IMG/VR virus record: IMGVR_UViG_3300034111_001063
Coordinates: 1-63,969 of that record
DNA: 63,969 nucleotides
Reading direction: 5' to 3' (one strand)
Origin: a virus
Below, in pieces: positions 7,610 through 15,009 of the stretch. The notes beneath the pieces were generated by a model. The model saw only the letters and a list, made by a program, of their open reading frames with translations, ran no database searches and had not been told where the DNA came from. The stretch's first letter is position 1. Every line of letters begins with the position of its first letter. The position numbers and the translations under genes are program-made.

Positions 7610-7899
7610 GGGGAATTAAAGGCCACGGAATAAGTGGTATTATCAATATGATGGACTGATGCTACAGCCCAATGAGGGCTGCCAGACTTGGCCGCTACTG
7701 CTAGAGCAGCAACTAAAGGCCCGTCGCTGAAAGGTACAGCGAGGCGAACTACAAGCCCCTCACCACGGGTAAGCGTTGCTATCCATTTTGGTGGACGGCG
7801 ACTTGTGGGTCCATGGTATTTGACTATGGCGGCAGGAAGGGCCCCGCGTATATACTCCCCGGTCCATACCGGGGTTTGGTCGGTTTTGGATTTAGACAT
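7606..7899 (-). CDS. Hypothetical 97-residue protein
   Basis: Basic, beta-rich (PPKWIATLTRGEGLVVRLAVPF), then an Ala-rich helix. ATGA-coupled to the zinc-ribbon gene. No family recognised. Confidence 0.5.
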   Translation of the reverse strand: MSKSKTDQTPVWTGEYIRGALPAAIVKYHGPTSRRPPKWIATLTRGEGLVVRLAVPFSDGPLVAALAVAAKSGSPHWAVASVHHIDNTTYSVAFNSP

Positions 7900-7902
7900 G
7901 GT

Positions 7903-8106
7903 TTAAGCCTCTGGGTTTGGAGTAAGTCCTAGAACCTTAATAATGGCCCCCGTGGTGTGGTAAGGATAGCGGACACAGGTGTGGCCGCAGAACTGCCAAG
8001 ACGAGAAAGTCTGTGAGAACCAGAGATCTGCGGGGTTGATTCCTACAGAGGTAAGCTGCGCCGCAGTTACGAGAGGAATTGAAGGGTTGCTGAAGTGTGT
8101 TTTCAT
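7903..8106 (-). CDS. Hypothetical 67-residue protein
   Basis: ATG 8106 is used because it overlaps the upstream stop by ATGA, as in neighbouring genes. It carries a Trp/Cys/His cluster (WQFCGHTC) in the middle. No family recognised. Confidence 0.5.
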   Translation of the reverse strand: MKTHFSNPSIPLVTAAQLTSVGINPADLWFSQTFSSWQFCGHTCVRYPYHTTGAIIKVLGLTPNPEA

Positions 8107-8318
8107 GAGAAAAGGGTTACCTCTGCAAGATGAGAGAATCTTCCCCAAATCGAGTGCATGTGCTCATCGGAGATTAGACGAGAGTGGAGCATTCGACCTG
8201 TTTGGTCGGAAGCTTCTACTCTCCACCAGCCTTGATGGAAAGTAGATCGGACGAAGTGCATCCAGACTCTGTTCTCTGGAGCGAAGATGTTAAAGGAATA
8301 GACGCGAGAGAGCATCAT
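8103..8318 (-). CDS. Hypothetical 71-residue protein
   Basis: Aromatic- and His-rich small protein (HQGWWRVEA), ATGA-coupled at both ends. One of five consecutive genes linked this way (8103-9493), which probably form one translational unit. Confidence 0.5.
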   Translation of the reverse strand: MMLSRVYSFNIFAPENRVWMHFVRSTFHQGWWRVEASDQTGRMLHSRLISDEHMHSIWGRFSHLAEVTLFS

Positions 8319-8704
8319 TCGTACCCCGCGATGTAGACTTTGCCGTCGTCGCCGACGTAGACATCTAGCTGGCTATATTGACTAGCTAGAGTATCCACCC
8401 GTTTGGCCAATTTGGCTTCCACAGTATCTCCCCAGAAGTCATCTGTGAAAGAGCTGCCGTGGTGATTGCGCACACAGAAGAATAAGTGTGCGATCCGGCC
8501 TTCGCAGGTCTCGAAATAATCCTCTAGAGAGTTGTCTCCTAGACCTAGATCTAGGAGGATTTGATCAGCTTTCTCACGGAAGTCTCGGTATTCCTCAATG
8601 ACAGTTTCAGTGATAGATGGTGGGAAATCATTGAATGTTTTATCGCTGAAGTCTTCTAATTCTGAAGATTCCAGCTCCAACAGGTGACCCAGAAGGTCTT
8701 TCAT
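8315..8704 (-). CDS. Hypothetical acidic 129-residue protein
   Basis: Acidic and helical (LELESSELEDFSDKTF), C-terminus a short beta hairpin (DVYVGDDGKVYIAGY). ATGA overlaps with both neighbours. Function unknown. Confidence 0.55.
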   Translation of the reverse strand: MKDLLGHLLELESSELEDFSDKTFNDFPPSITETVIEEYRDFREKADQILLDLGLGDNSLEDYFETCEGRIAHLFFCVRNHHGSSFTDDFWGDTVEAKLAKRVDTLASQYSQLDVYVGDDGKVYIAGYE

Positions 8705-8982
8705 GGGTAGAAAGTGGCGTAGGAACAGATTGGGGCAGTACGTTCGTAGTATGTGACTTTTATATCAAGGTCTACACCTCTTGCCTCACAAGCTTTTTTA
8801 AACAGCTTTGCATCACTATCCTCTTCTAGATAGATAGTCGCCCCTCGCTGATAAGAGCATTGCGATATGCGGCTGTAGTCATCACCCATGATCATCTTTG
8901 CTACGTCACGATTGACATGAAGCCAGCCATGACTAGGATCAGATGTAAAGCGGAGTGTGACAGATTTGATGGGCTTGGTCAT
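8701..8982 (-). CDS. Hypothetical 93-residue protein
   Basis: Alpha/beta protein starting MTKPIKSVTLRFTSDPSHGW; ATGA-coupled at both ends. No family recognised. Confidence 0.5.
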   Translation of the reverse strand: MTKPIKSVTLRFTSDPSHGWLHVNRDVAKMIMGDDYSRISQCSYQRGATIYLEEDSDAKLFKKACEARGVDLDIKVTYYERTAPICSYATFYP

Positions 8983-9185
8983 CTTGAAAGCCTCCGGCGA
9001 TATTCATCGCCATAAGTGAATGCCTGATCAGCGTAGAATCCTTCTCTGGCGGGGTTCCAGCCACGCATGGCAGATTCTGCCTGACGGCAGTCTTTGACAA
9101 CATGGCGCAAAGCACCAAGATCAAGAGTTTCTGCATGGCGCCGCCATTTGGCGAAGTCTTCTGCTGTCGCGTGTTCTGCGATCAT
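8979..9185 (-). CDS. Small conserved-type phage protein
   Basis: 68 residues; the C-terminal half (MRGWNPAREGFYADQAFTYG) follows a pattern I recall from small accessory proteins of many tailed phages. Helical, no metal site. Role unknown. ATGA-coupled. Confidence 0.6.
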   Translation of the reverse strand: MIAEHATAEDFAKWRRHAETLDLGALRHVVKDCRQAESAMRGWNPAREGFYADQAFTYGDEYRRRLSR

Positions 9186-9493
9186 GGTAGCCTCTCAAAG
9201 ACAATGACACCACGGCCATCAGTAATGCGGATGTCTGCCAACTTGTGCATAAATATAGAGGAGTATTCTGCTAGGGCTTCTAATGCCACTGCCACATGGT
9301 TTTCACATTCAGTAAGGGTGTAGTCTCGCTGGTGTCGATAAACAGCAATCCCGGTACTGGCTGTGAAAACAGTATTACCGTTAGTGTCCCGGCGTCGTTC
9401 GGTTAGAACAACATCAAGAACAGGGCGTGGCGTAGTTGTACGCCAAAGATCCATCGCGGCCTTAGCCGGATGGATAGAGGTTGTGGCTGACAT
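9182..9493 (-). CDS. Hypothetical 103-residue protein
   Basis: First gene of the ATGA-linked run. Beta-rich centre (NTVFTASTGIAVYRHQRD) then an Ala-rich helix and a last strand (DGRGVIVFERLP). No family recognised. Tandem hairpins upstream (9530-9631) separate it from the previous gene. Confidence 0.5.
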   Translation of the reverse strand: MSATTSIHPAKAAMDLWRTTTPRPVLDVVLTERRRDTNGNTVFTASTGIAVYRHQRDYTLTECENHVAVALEALAEYSSIFMHKLADIRITDGRGVIVFERLP

Positions 9494-9529
9494 AGGAAGT
9501 CAGACGGCTAGAAAGCCGGGGTAAGAGGA

Positions 9530-9631
9530 AAGAGGGACAATCCCTCATCAAAAGTACCCCTAGACGCAGTGCGCTTAGGGGAAACTCTTGAGGAGAGTAT
9601 GCCAGCCTAGCGCTAGCTTGCTAGGCTGGCC
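9530..9631 (-). terminator. Three tandem hairpins between genes
   Basis: On the minus strand, in order: an 11-bp stem GCCAGCCTAGC/GCTAGGCTGGC over the stop of the gene at 9613; a CCCCTA/TAGGGG stem with an inner CGC/GCG followed by TACTTTT; and GAGGGA/TCCCTC followed by a T-rich tract. Together they look like a strong transcription stop or processing site. Confidence 0.6.
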
Positions 9632-10188
9632 TCTAAATCCTTAATCTGGATGATCTGGTATTCGTCGGAAAAGTCTTGAGCAGCGACAGCGGCAGCGGCA
9701 GCGGCGAGTTCTCTCGTGAAGAACACATTAGAACTTTGATAATTAGGGTCTATTCCTCTTATGCCTTGCTTTACCTGCTCAGGATGGGTCCAATTATCGG
9801 ACGCTCTAAAAATAATTGTAAACATTTTACCCATCGCTTCATCCTCTCTCTTCGTCGTCAACCAGATTCCTAGGCCGTCTTTCCTGAATTTTTGCGCTCT
9901 GACTTTGCAGGCGTTAACACAACTCATAAAAGTTCTATACGTCTCCATTTCCCTTTGATATACGCTTATAGCGTATGTGTTTATACGCCTCTTGTGTACT
10001 TTTGGGTGGGGTACGCTACTGACTAGCGTTCTAATTAAACTATCTGGATCGGCGTCTTCTTCAACACATACCTGCAACAACGGTGGTGCTTGTTGGTGCA
10101 GCATTGCTGCTTTCCATGCGGCAGCCGCATGTGCGATGTTTTCGGAGACGCATAGGCGCCTCATTTGACTTTGAGTGAGTTTAGTCAT
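9613..10188 (-). CDS. Hypothetical 191-residue protein
   Basis: Helical N-terminus (MTKLTQSQMRRLCVSENIAH), mixed middle, and a short poly-Ala helix (AAAAAAVAAQDF) near the C-terminus, reminiscent of the alanine tail at 6148-6801. Base composition changes along the gene. No family recognised. ATGA-coupled to the 48-residue gene upstream. Confidence 0.5.
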   Translation of the reverse strand: MTKLTQSQMRRLCVSENIAHAAAAWKAAMLHQQAPPLLQVCVEEDADPDSLIRTLVSSVPHPKVHKRRINTYAISVYQREMETYRTFMSCVNACKVRAQKFRKDGLGIWLTTKREDEAMGKMFTIIFRASDNWTHPEQVKQGIRGIDPNYQSSNVFFTRELAAAAAAVAAQDFSDEYQIIQIKDLEASLAS

Positions 10189-10331
10189 TTTTCAATACGG
10201 ACGAAAGTGCCCGCAGCTTTTAGCTTACGCTGCTGTTTAGCAGCTAATTTAGCCGCACGGCGGCCAGGCGCAGTGGTAGCGTCTGGAAGAGGGAAAACGA
10301 GGATCTTTGGTGCTGGACGAAAGAACAACAT
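10185..10331 (-). CDS. Small basic protein
   Basis: 48 residues from ATG 10331, with AGGA about 6 nt upstream. Hydrophobic start (MLFFRPAPKILVFPLP), then a Lys/Arg/Ala helix (RRAAKLAAKQQRKLKAAG). Likely nucleic-acid-binding. It is the first protein gene after the RNA locus, so it may be translated from read-through of that transcript. Confidence 0.5.
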   Translation of the reverse strand: MLFFRPAPKILVFPLPDATTAPGRRAAKLAAKQQRKLKAAGTFVRIEK

Positions 10332-10347
10332 GGCATCCTAAGATGGT

Positions 10348-10361
10348 GCTCCCGTAGGAGC
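10348..10361 (-). terminator. UACG-tetraloop hairpin after the tRNA-like element
   Basis: Minus strand GCTCC-TACG-GGAGC: a 5-bp stem closed by a C(UACG)G tetraloop, a very stable loop class. It sits 4 nt past the acceptor end of the tRNA-like structure and before the gene at 10331. No U-run; it may protect the RNA 3' end. Confidence 0.45.
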
Positions 10362-10364
10362 GAT

Positions 10365-10460
10365 ACAACATAGGGGGATTTGAACCCCCATACGAAAGGC
10401 CCATCCTGTAAAAACAGGATGGGCGAATCGCGCCTTGCCTAGCTTGCGCTAGGTATGTTG
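10365..10460 (-). ncRNA. tRNA-like structure with non-canonical body
   Basis: The minus strand has a perfect 7-bp acceptor stem (CAACATA at 10460-10454 with TATGTTG at 10372-10366) and a canonical T-arm, GGGGG-TTCAAAT-CCCCC (10389-10373). CCA is not encoded. The body is not a normal cloverleaf: where the D-arm belongs there is a 6-bp hairpin with a 4-nt GCAA loop, then a GCG-ATT-CGC hairpin, then a 10-bp hairpin (10400-10423) with loop TTTT, and no 7-nt anticodon loop with U33. A diverged tRNA, a tRNA mimic, or the 3' domain of the larger RNA upstream are all possible. Confidence 0.6.
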
Positions 10461-11100
10461 TAGTAGAGAAAAATCTTTTGCTGCAGCCATGCTAGCCCTG
10501 CAGCGGGCGTGGACCGGGTCGCATTATTAGTGCGGTGCTCCGGGCTTATTTCCATACGAGACAGATCGTTAATGCGTCCCAGTTCGCCAGGGTTGCATTA
10601 TCGAGACTCCACTTCACCGCACTCAGCTAGCTTGATGCTTAGGTCCAAGGACCGCACAGACAATCAAGCCCCAGATGGCTCCGGGTAGCCTACTTGCGTC
10701 AGGTGGCTGTTCGTATTTCCCCATGCTCCCAGGTCGGTCAGGGTTCAACTTGACGGATCCCTCCGCGTCCGGTCTCCCGGCATGCAGCAGCGCTGCATGA
10801 GAACTTGTCCCTCTGGTGTGGCGAGCGTTAGGCCCCTTCCCGTACACGAACCCCTCACGCAGCGAAGCTGCCCCTGGGATACGCCCGTGCCCTCGGTACT
10901 TGTGTGATAGAAACACACGTTCTCTAGACATCATTGTCCGGTCATTCCGCAGGCAATCACCGCCGTTGGAAATCTGACTTACCGCCCTGCTGTGGTACGT
11001 CTGGTTATGCCAGACAACCCCGCACGGTTGAGTAGTAGGTGTAGCCGCGCTATACTGGCTGCGCTTTGGAAGGGGGATTACATAGGGTCGTCTGCGGTTG
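10461..11100 (-). ncRNA. Candidate large structured non-coding RNA (GOLLD/ROOL-like setting)
   Basis: About 640 nt dense in paired elements. There is a 9-bp helix 10529-10537/10615-10623 enclosing 10570-10575/10595-10600; a 7-bp helix 10630-10636/10663-10669 enclosing 10642-10646/10649-10653; and hairpins at 10781-10799 (8 bp), 10859-10871, 10902-10918 and 10999-11015. A sigma70-type promoter points into it (-10 at 11113-11108) and a tRNA-like element lies at its 3' end. One long ORF crosses it but its peptide has no protein character. Size, ornate folding, phage origin and tRNA adjacency recall GOLLD and ROOL RNAs; I cannot match their consensus by eye. Confidence 0.55.
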
Positions 11101-11107
11101 TGCAATT

Positions 11108-11136
11108 AACTTAGTCGGTTTTGGGCTGTTTGTCAA
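11108..11136 (-). promoter_or_regulatory. Sigma70-type promoter P1 of the RNA locus
   Basis: Minus strand TTGACA (11136-11131), 17-nt spacer, TAAGTT (11113-11108). Predicted start near 11100, at the edge of the structured region. Confidence 0.6.
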
Positions 11137-11166
11137 CCCTTGGCGCAATCCCCAAAGGGATCACTA

Positions 11167-11212
11167 GCAAGAAAGAAAGAACGAACCACGACGGGTGCCG
11201 GTTCTTTCTTGC
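11167..11212 (-). terminator. Long hairpin between tandem promoters
   Basis: GCAAGAAAG on one side pairs with CTTTCTTGC on the other, extended inwards to a stem of about 13 bp with one bulge, T/A-rich at its base. It could end a short leader RNA started from the upstream promoters. Confidence 0.4.
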
Positions 11213-11221
11213 TTGGATCCA

Positions 11222-11250
11222 ACATAAGCCCTACGTCGGCAGGTTGTCAA
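11222..11250 (-). promoter_or_regulatory. Promoter-like element P2
   Basis: Minus strand TTGACA (11250-11245), 17-nt spacer, TTATGT (11227-11222). The -35 is perfect, the -10 weak. It points toward the structured RNA. Confidence 0.4.
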
Positions 11251-11321
11251 GCGGTCCCGCCTAAGGTTCCACAACATCGGCGCAGTAAGATGAAACGCGC
11301 GCGTGCGCGGGAACCATCGTC

Positions 11322-11350
11322 AGTCTAGCACCAATCGGCCCCAGTGTCAA
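11322..11350 (-). promoter_or_regulatory. Strong sigma70-type promoter P3
   Basis: Minus strand TTGACA (11350-11345), 17-nt spacer, TAGACT (11327-11322). The word ATTGGTGCTAGA just before and in the -10 is repeated at the plus-strand promoter at 22043-22072, so this looks like a shared phage promoter class. Confidence 0.65.
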
Positions 11351-11387
11351 CCCCTTGGAGTCTCGCTGAGTCTCAGAGTGAGATTGA

Positions 11388-11413
11388 CATGTATGCTATA
11401 TCACACATACATG
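11388..11413. promoter_or_regulatory. AT-rich inverted repeat downstream of the sigma gene
   Basis: CATGTATG (11388-11395) and CATACATG (11406-11413) form a perfect 8-bp inverted repeat, followed by ATGCTATATAAA and a TATATATA tract to about 11445. This is the most AT-rich intergenic spot in the arm. It could be an operator, a DNA-unwinding element, or the sigma-gene terminator. Confidence 0.4.
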
Positions 11414-11450
11414 CTATATAAAAATGTATATATATGTATTGTGTAAGAAG

Positions 11451-12347
11451 TTACTCTCTCTCCGATAGTTCATTCATTTTGACGAGCAGTTTGGACTTCC
11501 CGGACTTAAGCAACTGTGAGATTCTAGACTTACTTAAATATATATCATCTGCAACTTCCTGCAAAGACTTACCATGGATCACCACCTGTTCTACCACATA
11601 GTGTTCTCTGGAAGGTAAGCTTCGCAGCGCGGCCATGACCTGGCGATGCTCGCTGGAGGGGAGGGCTAGCTGGGGGAAAAGGGAGGGAGAGGGGTCGTCC
11701 TCGGGGGGAGTGTCCGCCACCAGTAACTCGATGAGTTCGCTGCCACCTTCTACTGCTGGGCAAGAGAGGCTTCTGACTGTGGTGGTTGAGTAATCCTCCA
11801 TGATTAGTTTAAGTCTCTCTACTGTCACCTTTGCGAACAGTGCTAAGTATTCAATAGAAGGTTTTACTCCAGTAGTTGCTTCTACTCGCATGCTTTCGCG
11901 CTGCACTTTACACAGTATTTCGTGGTAGTTTAGCGGTACGCGCACGGCACGTCCTTGATTGTGGAGTGCTCGCGTGATAGATTGTCTAATCCAGTTATAG
12001 CAGTAAGTCGATAGTCTGTAACCTCTAGATGGGTCGTATTTTTCTAACCCTCTTATTAAGCCCATGTTACCTTCTTGTATAAGATCTGGAAATTCCAATC
12101 CTCGGCCCCGATATATTTTTGCAATGGTGATCACCATGCGCAAGTTCGATTCGACCATTATCTTCATAGAATGCTGCCCGCGCCGCTTTATTTTTGATAT
12201 ATATGATTCTGGTAAATCACTGTTATCGGCTTTAGTCGCCTGCCATAGTGCGATATTACGGCAATGGCGTATTTGAGCTTCTTCACTTAAGACTATGTGT
12301 CTACCCACATCTTGCATATAGCCTTGAAGTTCAGAGTTACTAGCCAT
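11451..12347 (-). CDS. Sigma-70 family RNA polymerase sigma factor
   Basis: 298 residues with regions 1.2 to 4. Region 2 includes LRMVITIAKIYRGRGLEFPDLIQEG, and region 2.4 reads YDPSRGYRLSTYCYNWIRQS, close to group 1/2 cyanobacterial sigmas. Region 3 follows (VRVPLNYHEI), and region 4 ends in a HTH (LQEVADDIYLSKSRISQLL). It should redirect host RNA polymerase, probably to middle or late promoters. Region 2.4 keeps a housekeeping-like sequence, so recognised -10 sites may be near-consensus. Stop and start overlap the upstream gene (TAATG at 12347). A sigma of this size is unusual for a siphovirus. Confidence 0.9.
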   Translation of the reverse strand: MASNSELQGYMQDVGRHIVLSEEAQIRHCRNIALWQATKADNSDLPESYISKIKRRGQHSMKIMVESNLRMVITIAKIYRGRGLEFPDLIQEGNMGLIRGLEKYDPSRGYRLSTYCYNWIRQSITRALHNQGRAVRVPLNYHEILCKVQRESMRVEATTGVKPSIEYLALFAKVTVERLKLIMEDYSTTTVRSLSCPAVEGGSELIELLVADTPPEDDPSPSLFPQLALPSSEHRQVMAALRSLPSREHYVVEQVVIHGKSLQEVADDIYLSKSRISQLLKSGKSKLLVKMNELSERE

Positions 12348-12646
12348 TATGGTTGCTCTAGTTGATCGGGTTCAGAATAGAACTCATGATATACGACCAC
12401 TTCCCCAGAGGTATCCTCAGGTTCTGAGCATATTGTGTCAATCTGCGCGTGTATTAAAACACCAGGATGGAAATCTGCGACTCTAAGCTCTTCAGCTACC
12501 CACCATCCGCAGGTAATAGCCGAGCTTCCATCTTCATATCCATTTTTCTCGTAATCCATGACCGTCATCACCGGCCCGCCGGCAAATCGGACACGATGTC
12601 CCCGTAAGAAGCCGGCAGGGTCTGGTTGCCAGATACTAACGGTCAT
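12347..12646 (-). CDS. Hypothetical protein, DUF2158-like core
   Basis: 99 residues. GHRVRFAGGPVMTV followed by TCGWWV matches the short DUF2158/YodC pattern (GxxVxLxxGGPxMTV ... CxWF), a small beta-rich fold of unknown role. An acidic C-terminus is added. It overlaps the kinase gene by 11 nt and abuts the sigma gene, so it is probably co-transcribed with both. Confidence 0.6.
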   Translation of the reverse strand: MTVSIWQPDPAGFLRGHRVRFAGGPVMTVMDYEKNGYEDGSSAITCGWWVAEELRVADFHPGVLIHAQIDTICSEPEDTSGEVVVYHEFYSEPDQLEQP

Positions 12647-13256
12647 ATTTTAGAACTGCAGAAGAGTCTGTGAGTTTAACATCGTAGCGGCAGTTGTGCA
12701 AAAACTTTTGTAGGTTATCTACCCATACACCCATGTCCGCCTCTGGCCCGTTATTGTCACATCGAAGATCTGCGCAACTTGGAGTTAGCTCCATGGAGCT
12801 TCTACTTTCTGGTGGCAGGCGCTTAATAGCATCAACCCATATAACATGATCGAATAACCTGGCGTTCCGACAAGCCACCAATTCATCTAACCGTCGCATA
12901 CCTACATACATATCAAAACCACGATCAAGCATAGTTTTTGCCGTTCGTGTTTTGTCGGGAGTATTATAGGCAGAGATCAAGTTTGCCCATGTTTCGCGAT
13001 TATTAACTCTATCCGCAAACATGTCATCAAAATTAGAGTAACGTCCTCGAAACCATTTATGCCAAACACGTCTTCGGCCCCATTGATGCCAAATACATTC
13101 CTGCCCGACAAAAACTGAAGAGGACATAAACGCGAGGCCCATTTTGTCTCTTATTTTCTCAGCAAGGGTGTCTTTGCCATGACGAGCATGACCGATGATC
13201 AGCAACTTAGGCTTTCTGTATTCGATGTTCACAGGGGAAAGAGTAGGCATTGTCAT
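12636..13256 (-). CDS. P-loop (deoxy)nucleotide kinase-like protein
   Basis: 206 residues. Strand-then-Walker A KLLIIGHARHGKDTLAEKI (about residues 17-35) is of the Gly-x(4)-GKD type used by phage deoxynucleoside monophosphate kinases. LFDHVIWVDAIKRLPPES provides the late strand and base-binding region. It would phosphorylate dNMPs for phage DNA synthesis. Substrate cannot be read from the sequence. Confidence 0.75.
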   Translation of the reverse strand: MTMPTLSPVNIEYRKPKLLIIGHARHGKDTLAEKIRDKMGLAFMSSSVFVGQECIWHQWGRRRVWHKWFRGRYSNFDDMFADRVNNRETWANLISAYNTPDKTRTAKTMLDRGFDMYVGMRRLDELVACRNARLFDHVIWVDAIKRLPPESRSSMELTPSCADLRCDNNGPEADMGVWVDNLQKFLHNCRYDVKLTDSSAVLKYDR

Positions 13257-13945
13257 TACTTTGAGTTTGCGTAACGGTTGCGGGCTTGGAAATGAATAAA
13301 GAGTTGTTTAAGCTCATCCGCCTCTAGCGTAAATACCTGGGGAGCAGCGTCGGGAATGGCTAGGACGATGCGGGCTCGGGGAATGAACAGCTCGTAATCC
13401 CTATAAACATACTCCGCTGCAGCTTTGTACGCGGCTACTTGTAGTTTGTAATCGTAGAGTTTCTGCTGCCCTGCTACTTTGCTTTCATCAATGTATTTCT
13501 CGGCTGACTTCCAGTCACTTAAGCTTATCTCTCCTCGATCTTCTATTATGTAACCTAGATGATCTAAAGATCCAGCAAACCCATCAGGGTGCCAGACTGC
13601 GCCTTCCATTAGAACAGTATGTTCAATCTTGACTAAGAACTCTTTAATGCTGTTCCAGTACGGAGTCCGTAGCATGCAGAACTTAGGTTCCACGCCTGTT
13701 AACAGAAACTGCTCTACGTTATTGTGTGTGCCTGTTCCCCTAAACCCGGCTACTTTTAGAATCTCATCAGCTTTTTCTTTACCTTTCCATTCCCTCCATT
13801 CATTGATACCAGTCATGTCTTTAGACTGTCCTATTTTATTTGTAACACTTCCGGCCCACCCAAGCTCTGTATTATAGTGGCGTCCCCCTAGTGGATGATT
13901 ATCATCGCGTTCCAGTGTGTGTTTAGGGAGTGTTAGGAAGCTCAT
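13256..13945 (-). CDS. PD-(D/E)XK exonuclease (Cas4/RecB-like)
   Basis: 229 residues. The catalytic order is visible: GTHNNVEQFLL, then GFAGSLDHLGY (Asp), SLSDWKSAEK (DWK, the D-x-K motif) and QLQVAAYKAAAE-type helix with Gln/Tyr. This is the RecB/Cas4 nuclease layout in phage recombination modules. It lies just downstream of an SSB-like gene, which fits a recombination or end-processing pair. Confidence 0.8.
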   Translation of the reverse strand: MSFLTLPKHTLERDDNHPLGGRHYNTELGWAGSVTNKIGQSKDMTGINEWREWKGKEKADEILKVAGFRGTGTHNNVEQFLLTGVEPKFCMLRTPYWNSIKEFLVKIEHTVLMEGAVWHPDGFAGSLDHLGYIIEDRGEISLSDWKSAEKYIDESKVAGQQKLYDYKLQVAAYKAAAEYVYRDYELFIPRARIVLAIPDAAPQVFTLEADELKQLFIHFQARNRYANSK

Positions 13946-14187
13946 AAGTATGTAACCCCCTCGATACGATGTAGCAGCTCGTCAGCAGTAGAATCTAAAA
14001 CACGAGCACAGCCTAGGAGTAACTCCACGTCGATGAACCTAGTAGCCTTACGAGCGCGAGATAACGCACCGCCTGTTATTTGAAGATCTGCTGCAAGGGC
14101 TTTGAGGGTGATGCCCTTACGGGCGGCCAGAAATTCAACGTTTCGCCCGAAAACTCGGAGGATCTGATCGGCGGTCGGGTGATCCAT
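13942..14187 (-). CDS. HTH (XRE/Cro-like) regulator
   Basis: 81 residues. FGRNVEFLAARKGITLKALA and LQITGGALSRARK give the two helices of a Cro/CI-type HTH. Overlaps the nuclease gene by ATGA. Probably a small repressor of this operon. Confidence 0.7.
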   Translation of the reverse strand: MDHPTADQILRVFGRNVEFLAARKGITLKALAADLQITGGALSRARKATRFIDVELLLGCARVLDSTADELLHRIEGVTYL

Positions 14188-14219
14188 CTGAAACGGCGTC
14201 GTCGAGGATAGCTTACATG

Positions 14220-14245
14220 AAAAAGGGGCAGGAAGGGCCTGCCCC
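14220..14245 (-). terminator. Rho-independent terminator after the SSB-like gene
   Basis: Minus strand stem GGGGCAGG/CCTGCCCC with a 5-nt loop followed by TTTTT. It sits between the SSB-like gene and the HTH gene, so downstream genes may depend on read-through. Confidence 0.85.
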
Positions 14246-14274
14246 GGTCGTTATTGCGAGAGTACTCGCTGGAA

Positions 14275-14958
14275 TCAGAGGTCTTCTCCTCCTTCTCCTT
14301 CTTCTGCGGTCTCCTCTTTATCGTCCGCGTCCGGTTCTTTAGACGCTTCGGGGTTAAAGGGGTCGCCGTTCTCAAATAGAACGGTTAGATCTGCACCACC
14401 TTCCATAAGGGCTTCAAATGCAGCGTCAATTTCTGCAGATACAGCCTTGGGTGGCGAAGCGGATAGAGTGTATTTGGTGAAACCTTTCTCCACCTTCCGT
14501 GTGATCTTAATGTCGTATCCTTGCGGATCTCCGTAGTCTTCCTCATCAGCGATGTAAGCATTAAGCTGGCTGAGGATACTAGACTGGTCAATGTTTAGTA
14601 CGCGGATGCGCTCCTTAAGGTAATCCCAGACGAAACCAGCGACAAATCTTTTGATCTCACTAGGTTTGCCGGAATCCTTGTTAATCTGAATATTACTTGG
14701 GATATCCTCACCCACTGGTTTCCGTGCCCAACGAATAGGGCGTGATTTACCGTCAACATCTAGCCAGGTGCTATAGCCAGTAACTGCTGAACCGAGATAA
14801 CGAAAACGATGAGGTTTACCTTCATCTAACTTGGACAAGCCGACAAAACTATCGTTCCCTTGAGTATCTTTAGCTACTTCTTCGATCTGTTCATCCGTGA
14901 GAAAGGCAGAAGTTGGTCGTTTGGCTCTAGTCGTAGCAGCGGCTTTGGTAGCGGGCAT
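14275..14958 (-). CDS. Single-stranded DNA-binding-like protein with acidic tail
   Basis: 227 residues: beta-rich central region (residues about 45-165, e.g. PHRFRYLGSAVTGYSTWLDV) compatible with an OB fold, then a strongly acidic C-terminus (KEETAEEGEGGEDL). An acidic tail that recruits partners is the hallmark of T7 gp2.5-, gp32- and SSB-type proteins. Located beside the PD-(D/E)XK nuclease and opposite the primase gene. The fold call is inferred from composition, not from a motif. Confidence 0.55.
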   Translation of the reverse strand: MPATKAAATTRAKRPTSAFLTDEQIEEVAKDTQGNDSFVGLSKLDEGKPHRFRYLGSAVTGYSTWLDVDGKSRPIRWARKPVGEDIPSNIQINKDSGKPSEIKRFVAGFVWDYLKERIRVLNIDQSSILSQLNAYIADEEDYGDPQGYDIKITRKVEKGFTKYTLSASPPKAVSAEIDAAFEALMEGGADLTVLFENGDPFNPEASKEPDADDKEETAEEGEGGEDL

Positions 14959-15009
14959 GGTATTGAAAGGAAAGAAAGGAAAGAGGGAAAGTAGCTGGTA
15001 ACGGGACTT

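Noticed and set aside
10902-10918. Hairpin with 5-bp stem and 7-nt loop resembling a tRNA anticodon arm (UCU)
   Set aside because: No acceptor, D-arm or T-arm can be placed around it.
10623-11105. 160-residue minus-strand ORF
   Set aside because: It lies exactly over nested palindromes and promoters, has no protein-like pattern, and its helices are perfect at the RNA level.
11140-11328. 62-residue plus-strand ORF among the RNA-locus promoters
   Set aside because: No ribosome site, and it covers minus-strand promoters and a hairpin.
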